This document shows, piece after piece, positions 44,530-50,668 of a DNA stretch of 50,668 nucleotides (the stretch's first letter is position 1; each line of letters opens with the position of its first letter). The notes beneath the pieces are model-generated. The model ran no database searches. It saw nothing but the letters and a program-made list of their open reading frames with translations, and was not told the origin of the DNA. Location of the stretch: assembly GCF_006569185.2 (NCBI RefSeq), contig NZ_VIGC02000038.1, positions 1-50,668 of the forward strand. The letters are read 5' to 3'. A program made the translations under genes and the position numbers. Origin of the DNA: Litorilinea aerophila. Its GTDB lineage: Bacteria; Chloroflexota; Anaerolineae; Caldilineales; Caldilineaceae.

Positions 44530-44605
44530 GCCGTTGTAGCTCAGTCGGTAGAGCAGCGCCCTCGTAATGCGCAGGTCATCGGTTCGAGTCCGATCAACGG
44601 CTCCA
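44530..44605 (+). tRNA. tRNA-Thr (anticodon CGT)
   Basis: The cloverleaf has acceptor GCCGTTG/CAACGGC, D arm GCTC/GAGC, anticodon loop CTCGTAA (anticodon CGT, reading ACG) and T arm ATCGG/CCGAT with loop TTCGAGT. CCA is encoded in the gene. The last anticodon-stem pair is a C-T mismatch. Confidence 0.95.
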
Positions 44606-44613
44606 ACAAGCAG

Positions 44614-44654
44614 GGGTTCGTGTCCGCTCGCCAAAGCGAACACGAACCCTTTTT
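44614..44654 (+). terminator. Intrinsic terminator of tRNA-Thr
   Basis: GGGTTCGTGT pairs with ACACGAACCC, with an inner CGCT/AGCG, followed by five T residues, nine bases after the tRNA. Confidence 0.9.
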
Positions 44655-44744
44655 CGTTTTCTTTACCCTTTTTTCGTGTGACTGTTCATCCCCCTTCCAC
44701 ACCGGGGAAGGGGGAATGAGCGGGTGGATGGGGTTACCTTTTCG

Positions 44745-45776
44745 TTATTTTTCGACGCTGTGGACCGGTCCCACCAGCCCTGCGAAGGTGGCCAGATCGA
44801 TGTTGGATCCACACACCAACACCCCCACGTGTTTCCCCTGCAGCCGGGCGCGCAGGGGCCCCAGGAGCGCGGCCGTGGCCGCGGCACCGGCTGGCTCCAC
44901 CGCCAGCTTCATGGAGCGGTAGAGCAGATCCATGGCTCGACGCAGCTCGTCGTCGCTCACCAGCACCAGGTCATCCACAAAGGTCCGGCATAACTGAAAG
45001 CTGTAGGGCGCGGCGTGGGGGGCGCCCAGGCTGTCGGCGATGGTGCGCACCTGTTCGATGGCCTGGGGAGCGCCGGCGGCAAAGCTCCGATGCATGGTGT
45101 CGGCCCCCTCGGGCTCCACCCCGAACACCTGGCAGTGGGGCCGCATCTGTTTGATGGCGGCAGCCATCCCTCCGCAGAGGCCTCCACCCCCGATGGGGAT
45201 GATCACTGCATCCAGATCGGGCACCTGGGTGGCCAGCTCCAGGCCCAGGGTTCCCGTCCCCAGGGCGGTCAGGGGGCCCTCAAAGGGGTGGACGAAGAAG
45301 CGCCCCTCCTCCGCCTCAATGGCCTGAACCCGCTCAAAGGCCTGTTTCACATCGTCCGCCAGCACCACCTCCGCGCCGTAGGCCCGGCAGCGTTCCACCC
45401 GAAAGGGATTGGCCGTCCGGGGCATGACCACCTTGGCGCTGGTGCCCAGAAGCCGGGCGGCAAAGGCGACGGCGATGGCGTGGTTGCCGGCGCTGACCGC
45501 GGTGACGCCCCGGGCCAGCTGGGAAGGCCCCAGGGCCAACATGACAGCCAGCGCGCCCCGAGGTTTAAAGGTGCCCGTGTGCTGAAAGAGCTCCAGCTTC
45601 AACGTGACCCGGGTCTCGGGCCCCAGCTCCTCCACCAGCTCCCGGGCTCGCCAGGACCAGACAGGTGTTTCCAGGATCCAGGGGGCAAGCCGGGCTCGGG
45701 TGGCCCGGATGGCGGCCAGGGTCGGCCAGGGAAAGTCCCCGGCTTCGGCGGGTAAATCCTGGCGGACATTCGCCAT
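44745..45776 (-). CDS. PLP-dependent threonine/serine dehydratase-like enzyme
   Basis: The 343-residue fold-type II PLP enzyme has its lysine in HTGTFKPRGAL, the cofactor-cradling SAGNHAIAVA, and the phosphate-binding glycine loop PIGGGGLCGG. The size matches catabolic threonine dehydratase or hydroxyaspartate ammonia-lyase without a C-terminal ACT domain. The exact substrate is unclear. GGAAGGAG precedes the ATG, while the open frame extends upstream without a ribosome site. The small membrane protein gene upstream is on the same strand, 17 bases away. Confidence 0.88.
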   Translation of the reverse strand: MANVRQDLPAEAGDFPWPTLAAIRATRARLAPWILETPVWSWRARELVEELGPETRVTLKLELFQHTGTFKPRGALAVMLALGPSQLARGVTAVSAGNHAIAVAFAARLLGTSAKVVMPRTANPFRVERCRAYGAEVVLADDVKQAFERVQAIEAEEGRFFVHPFEGPLTALGTGTLGLELATQVPDLDAVIIPIGGGGLCGGMAAAIKQMRPHCQVFGVEPEGADTMHRSFAAGAPQAIEQVRTIADSLGAPHAAPYSFQLCRTFVDDLVLVSDDELRRAMDLLYRSMKLAVEPAGAAATAALLGPLRARLQGKHVGVLVCGSNIDLATFAGLVGPVHSVEK

Positions 45777-45793
45777 GGTCGTCTCCTTCCACC

Positions 45794-45997
45794 CTACTCG
45801 AACCAGGGCAACATGCCCCGTTCGTACATGGAATAGAGGCCGTATAAAAAGTAGATGGCAATCACGAAAACCAGGACCTTCAGCACGGTGTCCCGCTGGG
45901 AGTAGATGCGGCGGAATTCCTGCCACAGGCCGCGCGGTTTGTAGACCAGCACCAGAAGCAAAATGAGCAGAAGCAGGAGCCAGCGCCGCATGTTCAT
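45794..45997 (-). CDS. Small two-helix membrane protein
   Basis: The function is not recognised. The 67-residue protein has two hydrophobic segments (WLLLLLILLLVLVY and VLKVLVFVIAIYFLYGLYS) separated by a basic loop (KPRGLWQEFRRIYSQRD). A second ATG lies six bases downstream. It is directly upstream of, and probably co-transcribed with, the dehydratase-like gene. A repeat element lies just upstream of it. Confidence 0.6.
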   Translation of the reverse strand: MNMRRWLLLLLILLLVLVYKPRGLWQEFRRIYSQRDTVLKVLVFVIAIYFLYGLYSMYERGMLPWFE

Positions 45998-46039
45998 AGT
46001 CGGTACCTTGGAAAATCTGTGTTCTTCGGTGAAAGCTGT

Positions 46040-46276
46040 AGTAAATCCCGGCAGAAATTCGCCGATCAGGCCTCTGGCCTGCGGCTTCGCCGATCGGGCC
46101 TCTGGCCTGCGGCTTCGCCGATCGGGCCTCTGGCCTGCGGCTTCGCCGATCGGGCCTCTGGCCTGCGGCTTCGCCGATCGGGCCTCTGGCCCGCGGCTTC
46201 GCCGAACGTTTCCACCAGAGGTAGTGCGCCCAGAGGGCACCCGGAATTTCTGCCGTGGTATTTACGCCAAACTGTA
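46040..46276. repeat. Dispersed palindromic repeat, long copy with tandem expansion
   Basis: The ends match the short copy at 2803-2887: AGTAAATCCCGGCAGAAATTC at the left and GGAATTTCTGCCGTGGTATT at the right, then TACGCCAAACTGTA. The interior is enlarged by five 28-bp tandem units (46064-46203). It also carries the central dyad GTGCGCCC-AGA-GGGCAC. Together with short flanks it fills most of the 387-base gap between two divergent genes. Confidence 0.88.
46064..46203. repeat. Five 28-bp tandem repeats
   Basis: The unit begins GATCGGGCCTCTGGCC and continues TGCGGCTTCGCC. Five adjacent copies span exactly 140 bases. The first and last copies each differ by one base from the middle three. The array lies inside the long palindromic repeat and is probably variable between strains. 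Confidence 0.95.
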
Positions 46277-46349
46277 GTAGTAAACCGAATCAGCGTTCAT
46301 CTGCGTGGGGCAGCGTTCGAATTTGGCCTTTTTGCAGTAGCGCCATAAA

Positions 46350-46377
46350 TTGCCTCTGACCGTTTTTCGGTTACAAT
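46350..46377 (+). promoter_or_regulatory. Promoter giving a near-leaderless transcript
   Basis: TTGCCT, 16 bases and TACAAT. The ATG of the membrane protein follows the -10 by only seven bases, so the mRNA should start at or next to the start codon. Confidence 0.55.
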
Positions 46378-46384
46378 CAAGGCC

Positions 46385-47188
46385 ATGTGGATCCTGACGT
46401 CTGTCCCAGAATCCTTGCCAGGCGTGCCGCAACAGACCTCGTCGTTCTGGGCCGCCGATCTCCTGGCGTTCATCCAGCCCCAGGCGTCGGCCTTCTGGCT
46501 GCTGGCTGCCCTGGCCACCCTGCCGTTCCTACCCTGGTTGGAGCGCCGTTCTCCGCCCGGCTGGCGTGGCTGGATCCGCCCGGCCCATCACCTCCTGATC
46601 CCATACGCTGGCCTGTTGCTGGGGGGCCTCTCTCCCCGGTTGATGGGCCTGAGTGAACTGGACTGGGCGACCAGCCTGGGCTTCGGCCTGCTCTTTATCT
46701 TCGTGGTGGGGGTGCTGCTGGTAGCCGCCCGCATTACCCTGGAGGCCGGCCATCCATCCGACGGGCGGCAGCCCAGTCGTTCGGGCCGACCCACCCCCCT
46801 GGAGGATGCAGCGGCCGGGCAGGGAGAATGGCATCGGCTGGGCAGGCCCTTCCTGGACAGCGGCTACGAGGAATTTTATCGGGTCTTCCTGCGAGGGGGG
46901 CTGTGGGAATTGCTGTTACGGTGGCCCACGCCAGTCCAGCTACCCGGCTACTGGGCCATCTGGCTGGCAGCCCTGCTCGTCCTGCCAGAGATCCTCTGGC
47001 GCCGATGGTCGGCTTCCCAAAAGCTCCTGGATGGGGTGATCCTGCTGACCACATCCATCCTCTTTTTCTACACCCGCAACTTCTGGCTCTGCTGGATCCT
47101 GCACGGCGCCATCCGCCTGATCTTTGCCCCTTTGGCGGCTGAACCGGTGGAGGGTGGCCACGAACCCACCCGGCGGCGGACGGCCTGA
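46385..47188 (+). CDS. Polytopic membrane protein of unknown function
   Basis: Not recognised. The 267-residue protein has about six hydrophobic helices (for example FWLLAALATLPFLPWL, LLIPYAGLLLGGL, FGLLFIFVVGVLLVA and GVILLTTSILFFYT) and a hydrophilic loop at about residues 120-150. A conserved-looking DSGYEEFYRVFLRGGLWELL segment precedes the last helices. No ribosome site is visible; the promoter geometry implies a leaderless start. It is convergent with a small membrane protein gene. Confidence 0.65.
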   Translation: MWILTSVPESLPGVPQQTSSFWAADLLAFIQPQASAFWLLAALATLPFLPWLERRSPPGWRGWIRPAHHLLIPYAGLLLGGLSPRLMGLSELDWATSLGFGLLFIFVVGVLLVAARITLEAGHPSDGRQPSRSGRPTPLEDAAAGQGEWHRLGRPFLDSGYEEFYRVFLRGGLWELLLRWPTPVQLPGYWAIWLAALLVLPEILWRRWSASQKLLDGVILLTTSILFFYTRNFWLCWILHGAIRLIFAPLAAEPVEGGHEPTRRRTA

Positions 47189-47198
47189 GGCCGGGGCG

Positions 47199-47480
47199 TT
47201 ACAGGAGGTAGCCGACGCCCAGCATGGCCGCGAACAGGACAACCGAGACAATCACGAGTTCCCGCAGATCCCGGGCCACAAAGCGATACTCTTCCGCCCA
47301 GTTGACCGTTTCCGATCCTTTTTCGGACCGTTTGGCGGTGTCAACCGCCGCGGCCGGGGTCGGGGTGGGCGTGGCCTGGGCCTCGCCCCGTTTTTCGGAC
47401 TTCTGATAATACTGGCTGTAGCTGCGGGGTCGGGCCGTGCTCACGCTGCGCTTGCGACCGCGCCTCTTGCTGGTGGCCAT
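47199..47480 (-). CDS. Small tail-anchored hypothetical protein
   Basis: The 93-residue protein has a very basic Ser/Arg-rich N-terminus (MATSKRRGRKRSVSTARPRS), a Pro/Thr stretch and one C-terminal helix (LVIVSVVLFAAMLGVGYLL), so it is predicted to be tail-anchored. The basic part could contact DNA or RNA. TCAGGAGG lies upstream of the ATG. No family was recognised. Confidence 0.65.
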   Translation of the reverse strand: MATSKRRGRKRSVSTARPRSYSQYYQKSEKRGEAQATPTPTPAAAVDTAKRSEKGSETVNWAEEYRFVARDLRELVIVSVVLFAAMLGVGYLL

Positions 47481-47613
47481 GCTGGTCCTCCTGAATCTGA
47501 CCTGAGTATCTCATTCCATAGAGACCATTGATGGAGTGTATTATACAGGCTGCCGGCAGCGGGAACCAAACAGCCGGGCTCCCCGGGATAGGTCCAGGAG
47601 GGATCCACCGGCA

Positions 47614-49233
47614 TCACGGGCAGGCTCCCCGGCGGCCGACCACCCGCCGGACTACGGCCTCATACAGCACCTGGGCTTCGGCCATCCCCAGCCGCTGGAG
47701 CAGCAGCCCGTAGACTCCCAGGCCCACTCCACCGGCCACCGTCAGCGCCAGCAGGTCCGCCACCGGCTGCCAGGGCCGGGCCAGGGAGAGCAGCGCCAGG
47801 GTCGCTGCCATGGCCAATGCCATCCCCCCGGCGGCCATCAAGATCCCGGCCAGATCGCGGGCCAGCCGCCTGGGCCACCGCCGGAGCTGCCAGCCCAGCA
47901 GGGCCACCATGATCAGGGCATGGCCCGCCTGTTTGGCCGAGTCCGCCCAGACCAACCCCAGGAACCCGGCCCAATTCACCAGGCTCAGGGCCACGGCCAG
48001 GTAGATGCCCACGCTGGCCACGCCCACCAGCGCCGGCAGCCAGGTGTTGTGTCGGGCATAAAACGCGTAGTTGAGGGGAAAATCCACCGCGGCAAAGAGC
48101 ATCCCCACCACGTAGATGTTCAGCGCAGCTACCACCTGCCGCGTATCTTCCGGCGTGAAGCGATTCCGCTCAAAGAGGAGGCGGGCCAGGGGCTCCCCCA
48201 AAAGCCAGAGTCCCACGGCCGCGGGCACGATCAGGAGCAGGACCATCCGCAGACCCCGGCCCAGGGTGTGGCGATAGGCCGCTTCGTCGCCGGCGGCAAA
48301 GTGCTGGCTGAGGCGGGGGAGCGCGGCCAGGGAGATGGCCACGCTGATCAGGCCCAGGGGCATCTGCTGGAGGGTGGTGGCGTTGCTCATCCAGGCAATG
48401 CTCTGGGCGCCCGTCCCGCTGGCCAGGCGCCGATCCACGGCCACCTGCAACAGGCTGACCACCAGCCCGGCCGCAATGGGCAGGTAGAGGCGCAACATCC
48501 GGCCCAGGGCCGGGTGATACCAGTTTCGCCCCGGCAGCAGGGGAACGCCTGCCCGCCGCAGATCGCCGGCCAGCAGGGCAAGCTGCACCAGGCCGCCCGC
48601 CAGCATGCCCAGGGCCAGCGCGTAGATGCCAATGCGCGGCGCCAGCAGGGGCGCCATGGCCACGATCCCCAGGTTGTAGATGGCCGTGGCCAGGGCGGGG
48701 AAGGTGAAGCGCTGGAGGGCGTAGAGCATGCCGGTGAAGAGGCCCGCCATGCTCAAGAGCCAGACTGCCGGTGCAGCCAGCCGGATCAGCCGGGTGGTCA
48801 GGGTCAGCAGGGCCGGGTCCCATTCCCCCAGGCCGGCCGCCAGCAGCCAGGCCAGCCAGGGGGCCGCCAGCTCCAGGAGCAGTACCAGCCCGGCCAGGAC
48901 CACCGCAAAGACGCTGATCAGGGCGCCGACCAGGGCGTAGAACTCGCTGCGGCGGCGTAGCCGGGCATATTCACTCAGGACGGGAACCAGCGCTGCACTG
49001 AGCATGCCGCCGATGAGGAAATCGTACAGCATGGTGGGGACCTGGCTGGCCACCCGGAAGGCGCTGACCTGGCCGCTGGCGCCAAAGTAGTAGGCGATCA
49101 CCATCTCCCGCACCAGGCCCAGGACGCGGCTGGCCGCATTGCCGACGGACAACAGGCCGGCACTGCGGGCCAGGCCCTCCTGGGGCGTGCTCAGGCTGGC
49201 GGGTTCTTCCATGAGCAGGTCATCAGCAGACAT
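47614..49233 (-). CDS. murJ: Lipid II flippase MurJ/MviN family
   Basis: The 539-residue MOP-superfamily protein has about 14 helices and flips the peptidoglycan precursor lipid II. The N-terminal [20 protein letters not shown] and [20 protein letters not shown] are the MviN signatures, and [15 protein letters not shown]-like spacing is retained later. The start overlaps no ribosome site; a TACAAT lies six bases upstream, implying a leaderless mRNA. Alanine racemase elsewhere in the window serves the same pathway. Confidence 0.92.
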   Translation of the reverse strand: MSADDLLMEEPASLSTPQEGLARSAGLLSVGNAASRVLGLVREMVIAYYFGASGQVSAFRVASQVPTMLYDFLIGGMLSAALVPVLSEYARLRRRSEFYALVGALISVFAVVLAGLVLLLELAAPWLAWLLAAGLGEWDPALLTLTTRLIRLAAPAVWLLSMAGLFTGMLYALQRFTFPALATAIYNLGIVAMAPLLAPRIGIYALALGMLAGGLVQLALLAGDLRRAGVPLLPGRNWYHPALGRMLRLYLPIAAGLVVSLLQVAVDRRLASGTGAQSIAWMSNATTLQQMPLGLISVAISLAALPRLSQHFAAGDEAAYRHTLGRGLRMVLLLIVPAAVGLWLLGEPLARLLFERNRFTPEDTRQVVAALNIYVVGMLFAAVDFPLNYAFYARHNTWLPALVGVASVGIYLAVALSLVNWAGFLGLVWADSAKQAGHALIMVALLGWQLRRWPRRLARDLAGILMAAGGMALAMAATLALLSLARPWQPVADLLALTVAGGVGLGVYGLLLQRLGMAEAQVLYEAVVRRVVGRRGACP

Positions 49234-49239
49234 GGCGCC

Positions 49240-49245
49240 ATTGTA
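49240..49245 (-). promoter_or_regulatory. -10 element for leaderless murJ mRNA
   Basis: TACAAT on the minus strand ends six bases before the murJ ATG. No good -35 was found at normal spacing. Confidence 0.4.
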
Positions 49246-49358
49246 GCACAGGCCGGCGGGGATGGGAGCAACGACAGGTCGATGGCAGCAGCATTGATTC
49301 GGGGGGGGCGGGGGACCGGGACCTTCTCGGGCCAGTGCGGCTTAGCCAAATGGCCCAC

Positions 49359-49396
49359 AAAAAAGCACGGCGCTCAACCACCAGAGCGCCGTGCTT
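49359..49396 (-). terminator. Intrinsic terminator of trxB
   Basis: On the minus strand AAGCACGGCGCTC pairs perfectly with GAGCGCCGTGCTT (13 bp, eight-base loop) followed by six T residues. It lies about 30 bases after trxB. Confidence 0.93.
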
Positions 49397-49424
49397 CGTG
49401 TCGTTTTGGGGGCGGGTTGCCCGG

Positions 49425-50462
49425 TCAGGCGGGCGTCTGCACCGGCTGGCGGAAGACCCGGGGATCCTTAAAGCCCGGGTAGCCGTTCTCCTCCAGCTCG
49501 GCCAGGAACTTCTCGGCCTGCATGGCTGCCGCACAGCCCTGGCCCACACTGGTGGCCACCTGCTTATAGACCTTGTCCATGATTTCGCCGGCGGCAAAGA
49601 CGCCCGGTACGTTGGTTCGCATAAAGTGGTCCGTCACCAGGTGGCCATCTTCGTCCATCTCCAGCTTGCCGTGGAAGAGTTCGTTGTTGGGCAGGTGACC
49701 GATGAAGATGAAGACGCCGTCGGTATCCAGTTGACCTTCCTCACCGGTCACGGTGTTGCGGGTCTTCACCCCCACTACCTTGCCGTCCTTGCCCACGATT
49801 TCAGTCACCACCGTATTCCAGACGAACTCAATCTTCTCGTTGTGGAAGGCCCGGTTCTGCAAGATCTTGCTGGCCCGCAGCTCGTCCCGGCGATGGATGA
49901 TGCGCACCCGGTTGGCGAACTTGGTCAGGAAGATGCCCTCCTCCACCGCGCTGTCGCCGCCGCCGACCACCACCACGTCCTTCCCCCGGAAGAAGAAGCC
50001 GTCGCAGGTGGCGCAGTAGCTGACGCCCTTGCCGGTGTATTCCTTCTCGCCGGGCACTTCCAGGTACCGGGGGCGGGCTCCTGTGCAGAGGATGAGGGCC
50101 TTGGTGGCGTATTCCTGGCCGTTGGCCGTGCGCACCAGGAAGGGATGGCGGTCGACCACGATCTCGTTCACATAGTCGAACTCGATCTGGGTGCCGAATT
50201 TTTCGGCCTGTTGCTTCATCTTTTCCACCAGCTCGGGGCCGCTCACCCCCTCGGGGAAGCCCGGATAATTTTCCACCTCATAGGTGAGGCTGACCTGACC
50301 GCCATAATCGTTGCCGGTGATCAGGAGGGGGTTCAGGTTGGCCCGGGCCGCGTACAGGCCAGCGGTGAAGCCGGCGGGTCCGCTGCCCACGACGATGACG
50401 TTCTCCACCTCGGGCCTGGCGCCTTTCCCGGCACCGTTTCCAGACATCTGCACCGTAGTCAT
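49425..50462 (-). CDS. trxB: Thioredoxin reductase
   Basis: The 345-residue FAD/NADPH enzyme reduces thioredoxin and so feeds Tpx and the CcdA-type systems. The FAD motif is [19 protein letters not shown], the redox pair is Cys150/Cys153 in SYCATCDG, and the NADPH site is [12 protein letters not shown] with HRRDELRAS. The second FAD motif reads [13 protein letters not shown], with Glu where Asp is usual. AGGAG precedes the ATG by six bases. An N-terminal extension of about 18 residues precedes the core. A clear promoter and a dyad operator lie upstream. Confidence 0.95.
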   Translation of the reverse strand: MTTVQMSGNGAGKGARPEVENVIVVGSGPAGFTAGLYAARANLNPLLITGNDYGGQVSLTYEVENYPGFPEGVSGPELVEKMKQQAEKFGTQIEFDYVNEIVVDRHPFLVRTANGQEYATKALILCTGARPRYLEVPGEKEYTGKGVSYCATCDGFFFRGKDVVVVGGGDSAVEEGIFLTKFANRVRIIHRRDELRASKILQNRAFHNEKIEFVWNTVVTEIVGKDGKVVGVKTRNTVTGEEGQLDTDGVFIFIGHLPNNELFHGKLEMDEDGHLVTDHFMRTNVPGVFAAGEIMDKVYKQVATSVGQGCAAAMQAEKFLAELEENGYPGFKDPRVFRQPVQTPA

Positions 50463-50516
50463 TGAATGCTCCTCATAACGTTTTTGACTGAACGTGTCTA
50501 ACTGGCCGCAAAACCT

Positions 50517-50537
50517 TCACTATAAAATCTATAGTGA
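50517..50537. promoter_or_regulatory. Dyad operator at the trxB promoter
   Basis: TCACTATA, five bases and TATAGTGA form a perfect 8-bp inverted repeat immediately downstream of the trxB -10, covering the expected transcription start. This is the position of a repressor site; the regulator is unknown. Confidence 0.65.
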
Positions 50538-50565
50538 TTATACGCCCGCAGTATACACCCGTCAA
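50537..50565 (-). promoter_or_regulatory. Promoter for trxB
   Basis: On the minus strand, TTGACG, 17 bases and TATAAT lie about 75 bases upstream of trxB. Confidence 0.85.
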
Positions 50566-50611
50566 ACTGGGCGGAATGTAAGGAGCGTTTCAAGGCACAG
50601 CCACGGGGCTC

Positions 50612-50668
50612 AGTAAATCCCGGCAGAAATTCGCCGATGGTTTCCGCCAGAGGGAGTGCGCCCAGAGG
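50612..50668. repeat. Dispersed palindromic repeat, left half (truncated by window end)
   Basis: The sequence begins AGTAAATCCCGGCAGAAATTC and runs to GTGCGCCCAGAGG, matching the left arm and centre of the long copy at 46040-46276. The window ends at the centre of the dyad. The sequence that should follow is what the window begins with at position 1. Confidence 0.88.

Noticed and set aside
46064-46203. Tandem 28-bp units as a CRISPR array
   Set aside because: The units are contiguous with no unique spacers, and no cas genes are present.
47536-48960. 474-codon plus-strand frame opposite murJ
   Set aside because: Low-complexity Gln/Pro/Gly composition and no domains; it is the shadow of murJ.

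Overview
The window is a GC-rich bacterial chromosome segment, most likely from a Chloroflexota (Caldilinea/Litorilinea-like) bacterium. This taxonomic call is inferred from protein style and gene content: a DnaD plus DnaC-like primosome pair, System I ccm genes in what looks like a monoderm-type genome, proline/threonine-rich lipoproteins, and sulfolipid genes without photosynthesis genes. Both ends of the window fall inside copies of one palindromic repeat, so it is probably a complete assembly contig that broke at repeats.

Layout. 0.1-4.3 kb: tpx, a plsY-like acyltransferase, and the divergent sulfolipid pair sqdB/sqdX. 4.7-8.1 kb: a branched-chain amino acid-type ABC transporter (livGFHM) without its binding protein. 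8.1-10.3 kb: a methyltransferase, a YibE/F membrane protein and tRNA-Lys. 10.4-15.7 kb (minus strand): infC-rpmI-rplT, whose infC appears to start at ATC, then an RNA methyltransferase, a membrane-anchored helix-hairpin-helix protein and an Ig-like surface protein. 15.8-18.1 kb: a DnaD-like gene overlapping a tandem-duplicated DnaC/DnaI ATPase, preceded by a small acidic leader ORF. 18.3-22.9 kb: an SH3 lipoprotein, a clan-A glycoside hydrolase and a GT39-type membrane glycosyltransferase. 23.1-25.4 kb: an HxlR regulator, an MBL hydrolase, and DUF4399 and DUF2007 proteins. 25.4-29.9 kb: cytochrome c maturation (ccmABCD), a CcdA whose helices look circularly permuted, a glutaredoxin-like protein and a DUF2085 membrane protein.

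29.9-34.9 kb is the most interesting part. It is a divergent metal/thiol-stress island controlled by a CsoR-family repressor with a visible C-rich/G-rich palindromic operator. Leftward run csoR, a MerE-like small transporter and a second CcdA-like protein. Rightward run a MerA/dihydrolipoamide dehydrogenase-like flavoprotein, an HMA-like anchored protein and a TlpA-like lipoprotein. The flavoprotein has an in-frame TGA exactly at the first cysteine of its redox CxxxxC motif, and a SECIS-like hairpin follows at bacterial spacing. It is therefore a candidate selenocysteine-containing disulfide/mercuric reductase.

35-50.7 kb is mostly housekeeping: rpsT, nth, alr, a PHP phosphoesterase, pyrG, yebC, ruvC, an OmpR-type regulator, ruvA, efp (Arg at position 32), tRNA-Thr, a threonine dehydratase-like enzyme, small membrane proteins, murJ and trxB (with a clean promoter and operator). 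Many promoters here are close to the sigma70 consensus, and several intrinsic terminators are clear. All assignments come from reading the sequence and from remembered family motifs; no database search was run.
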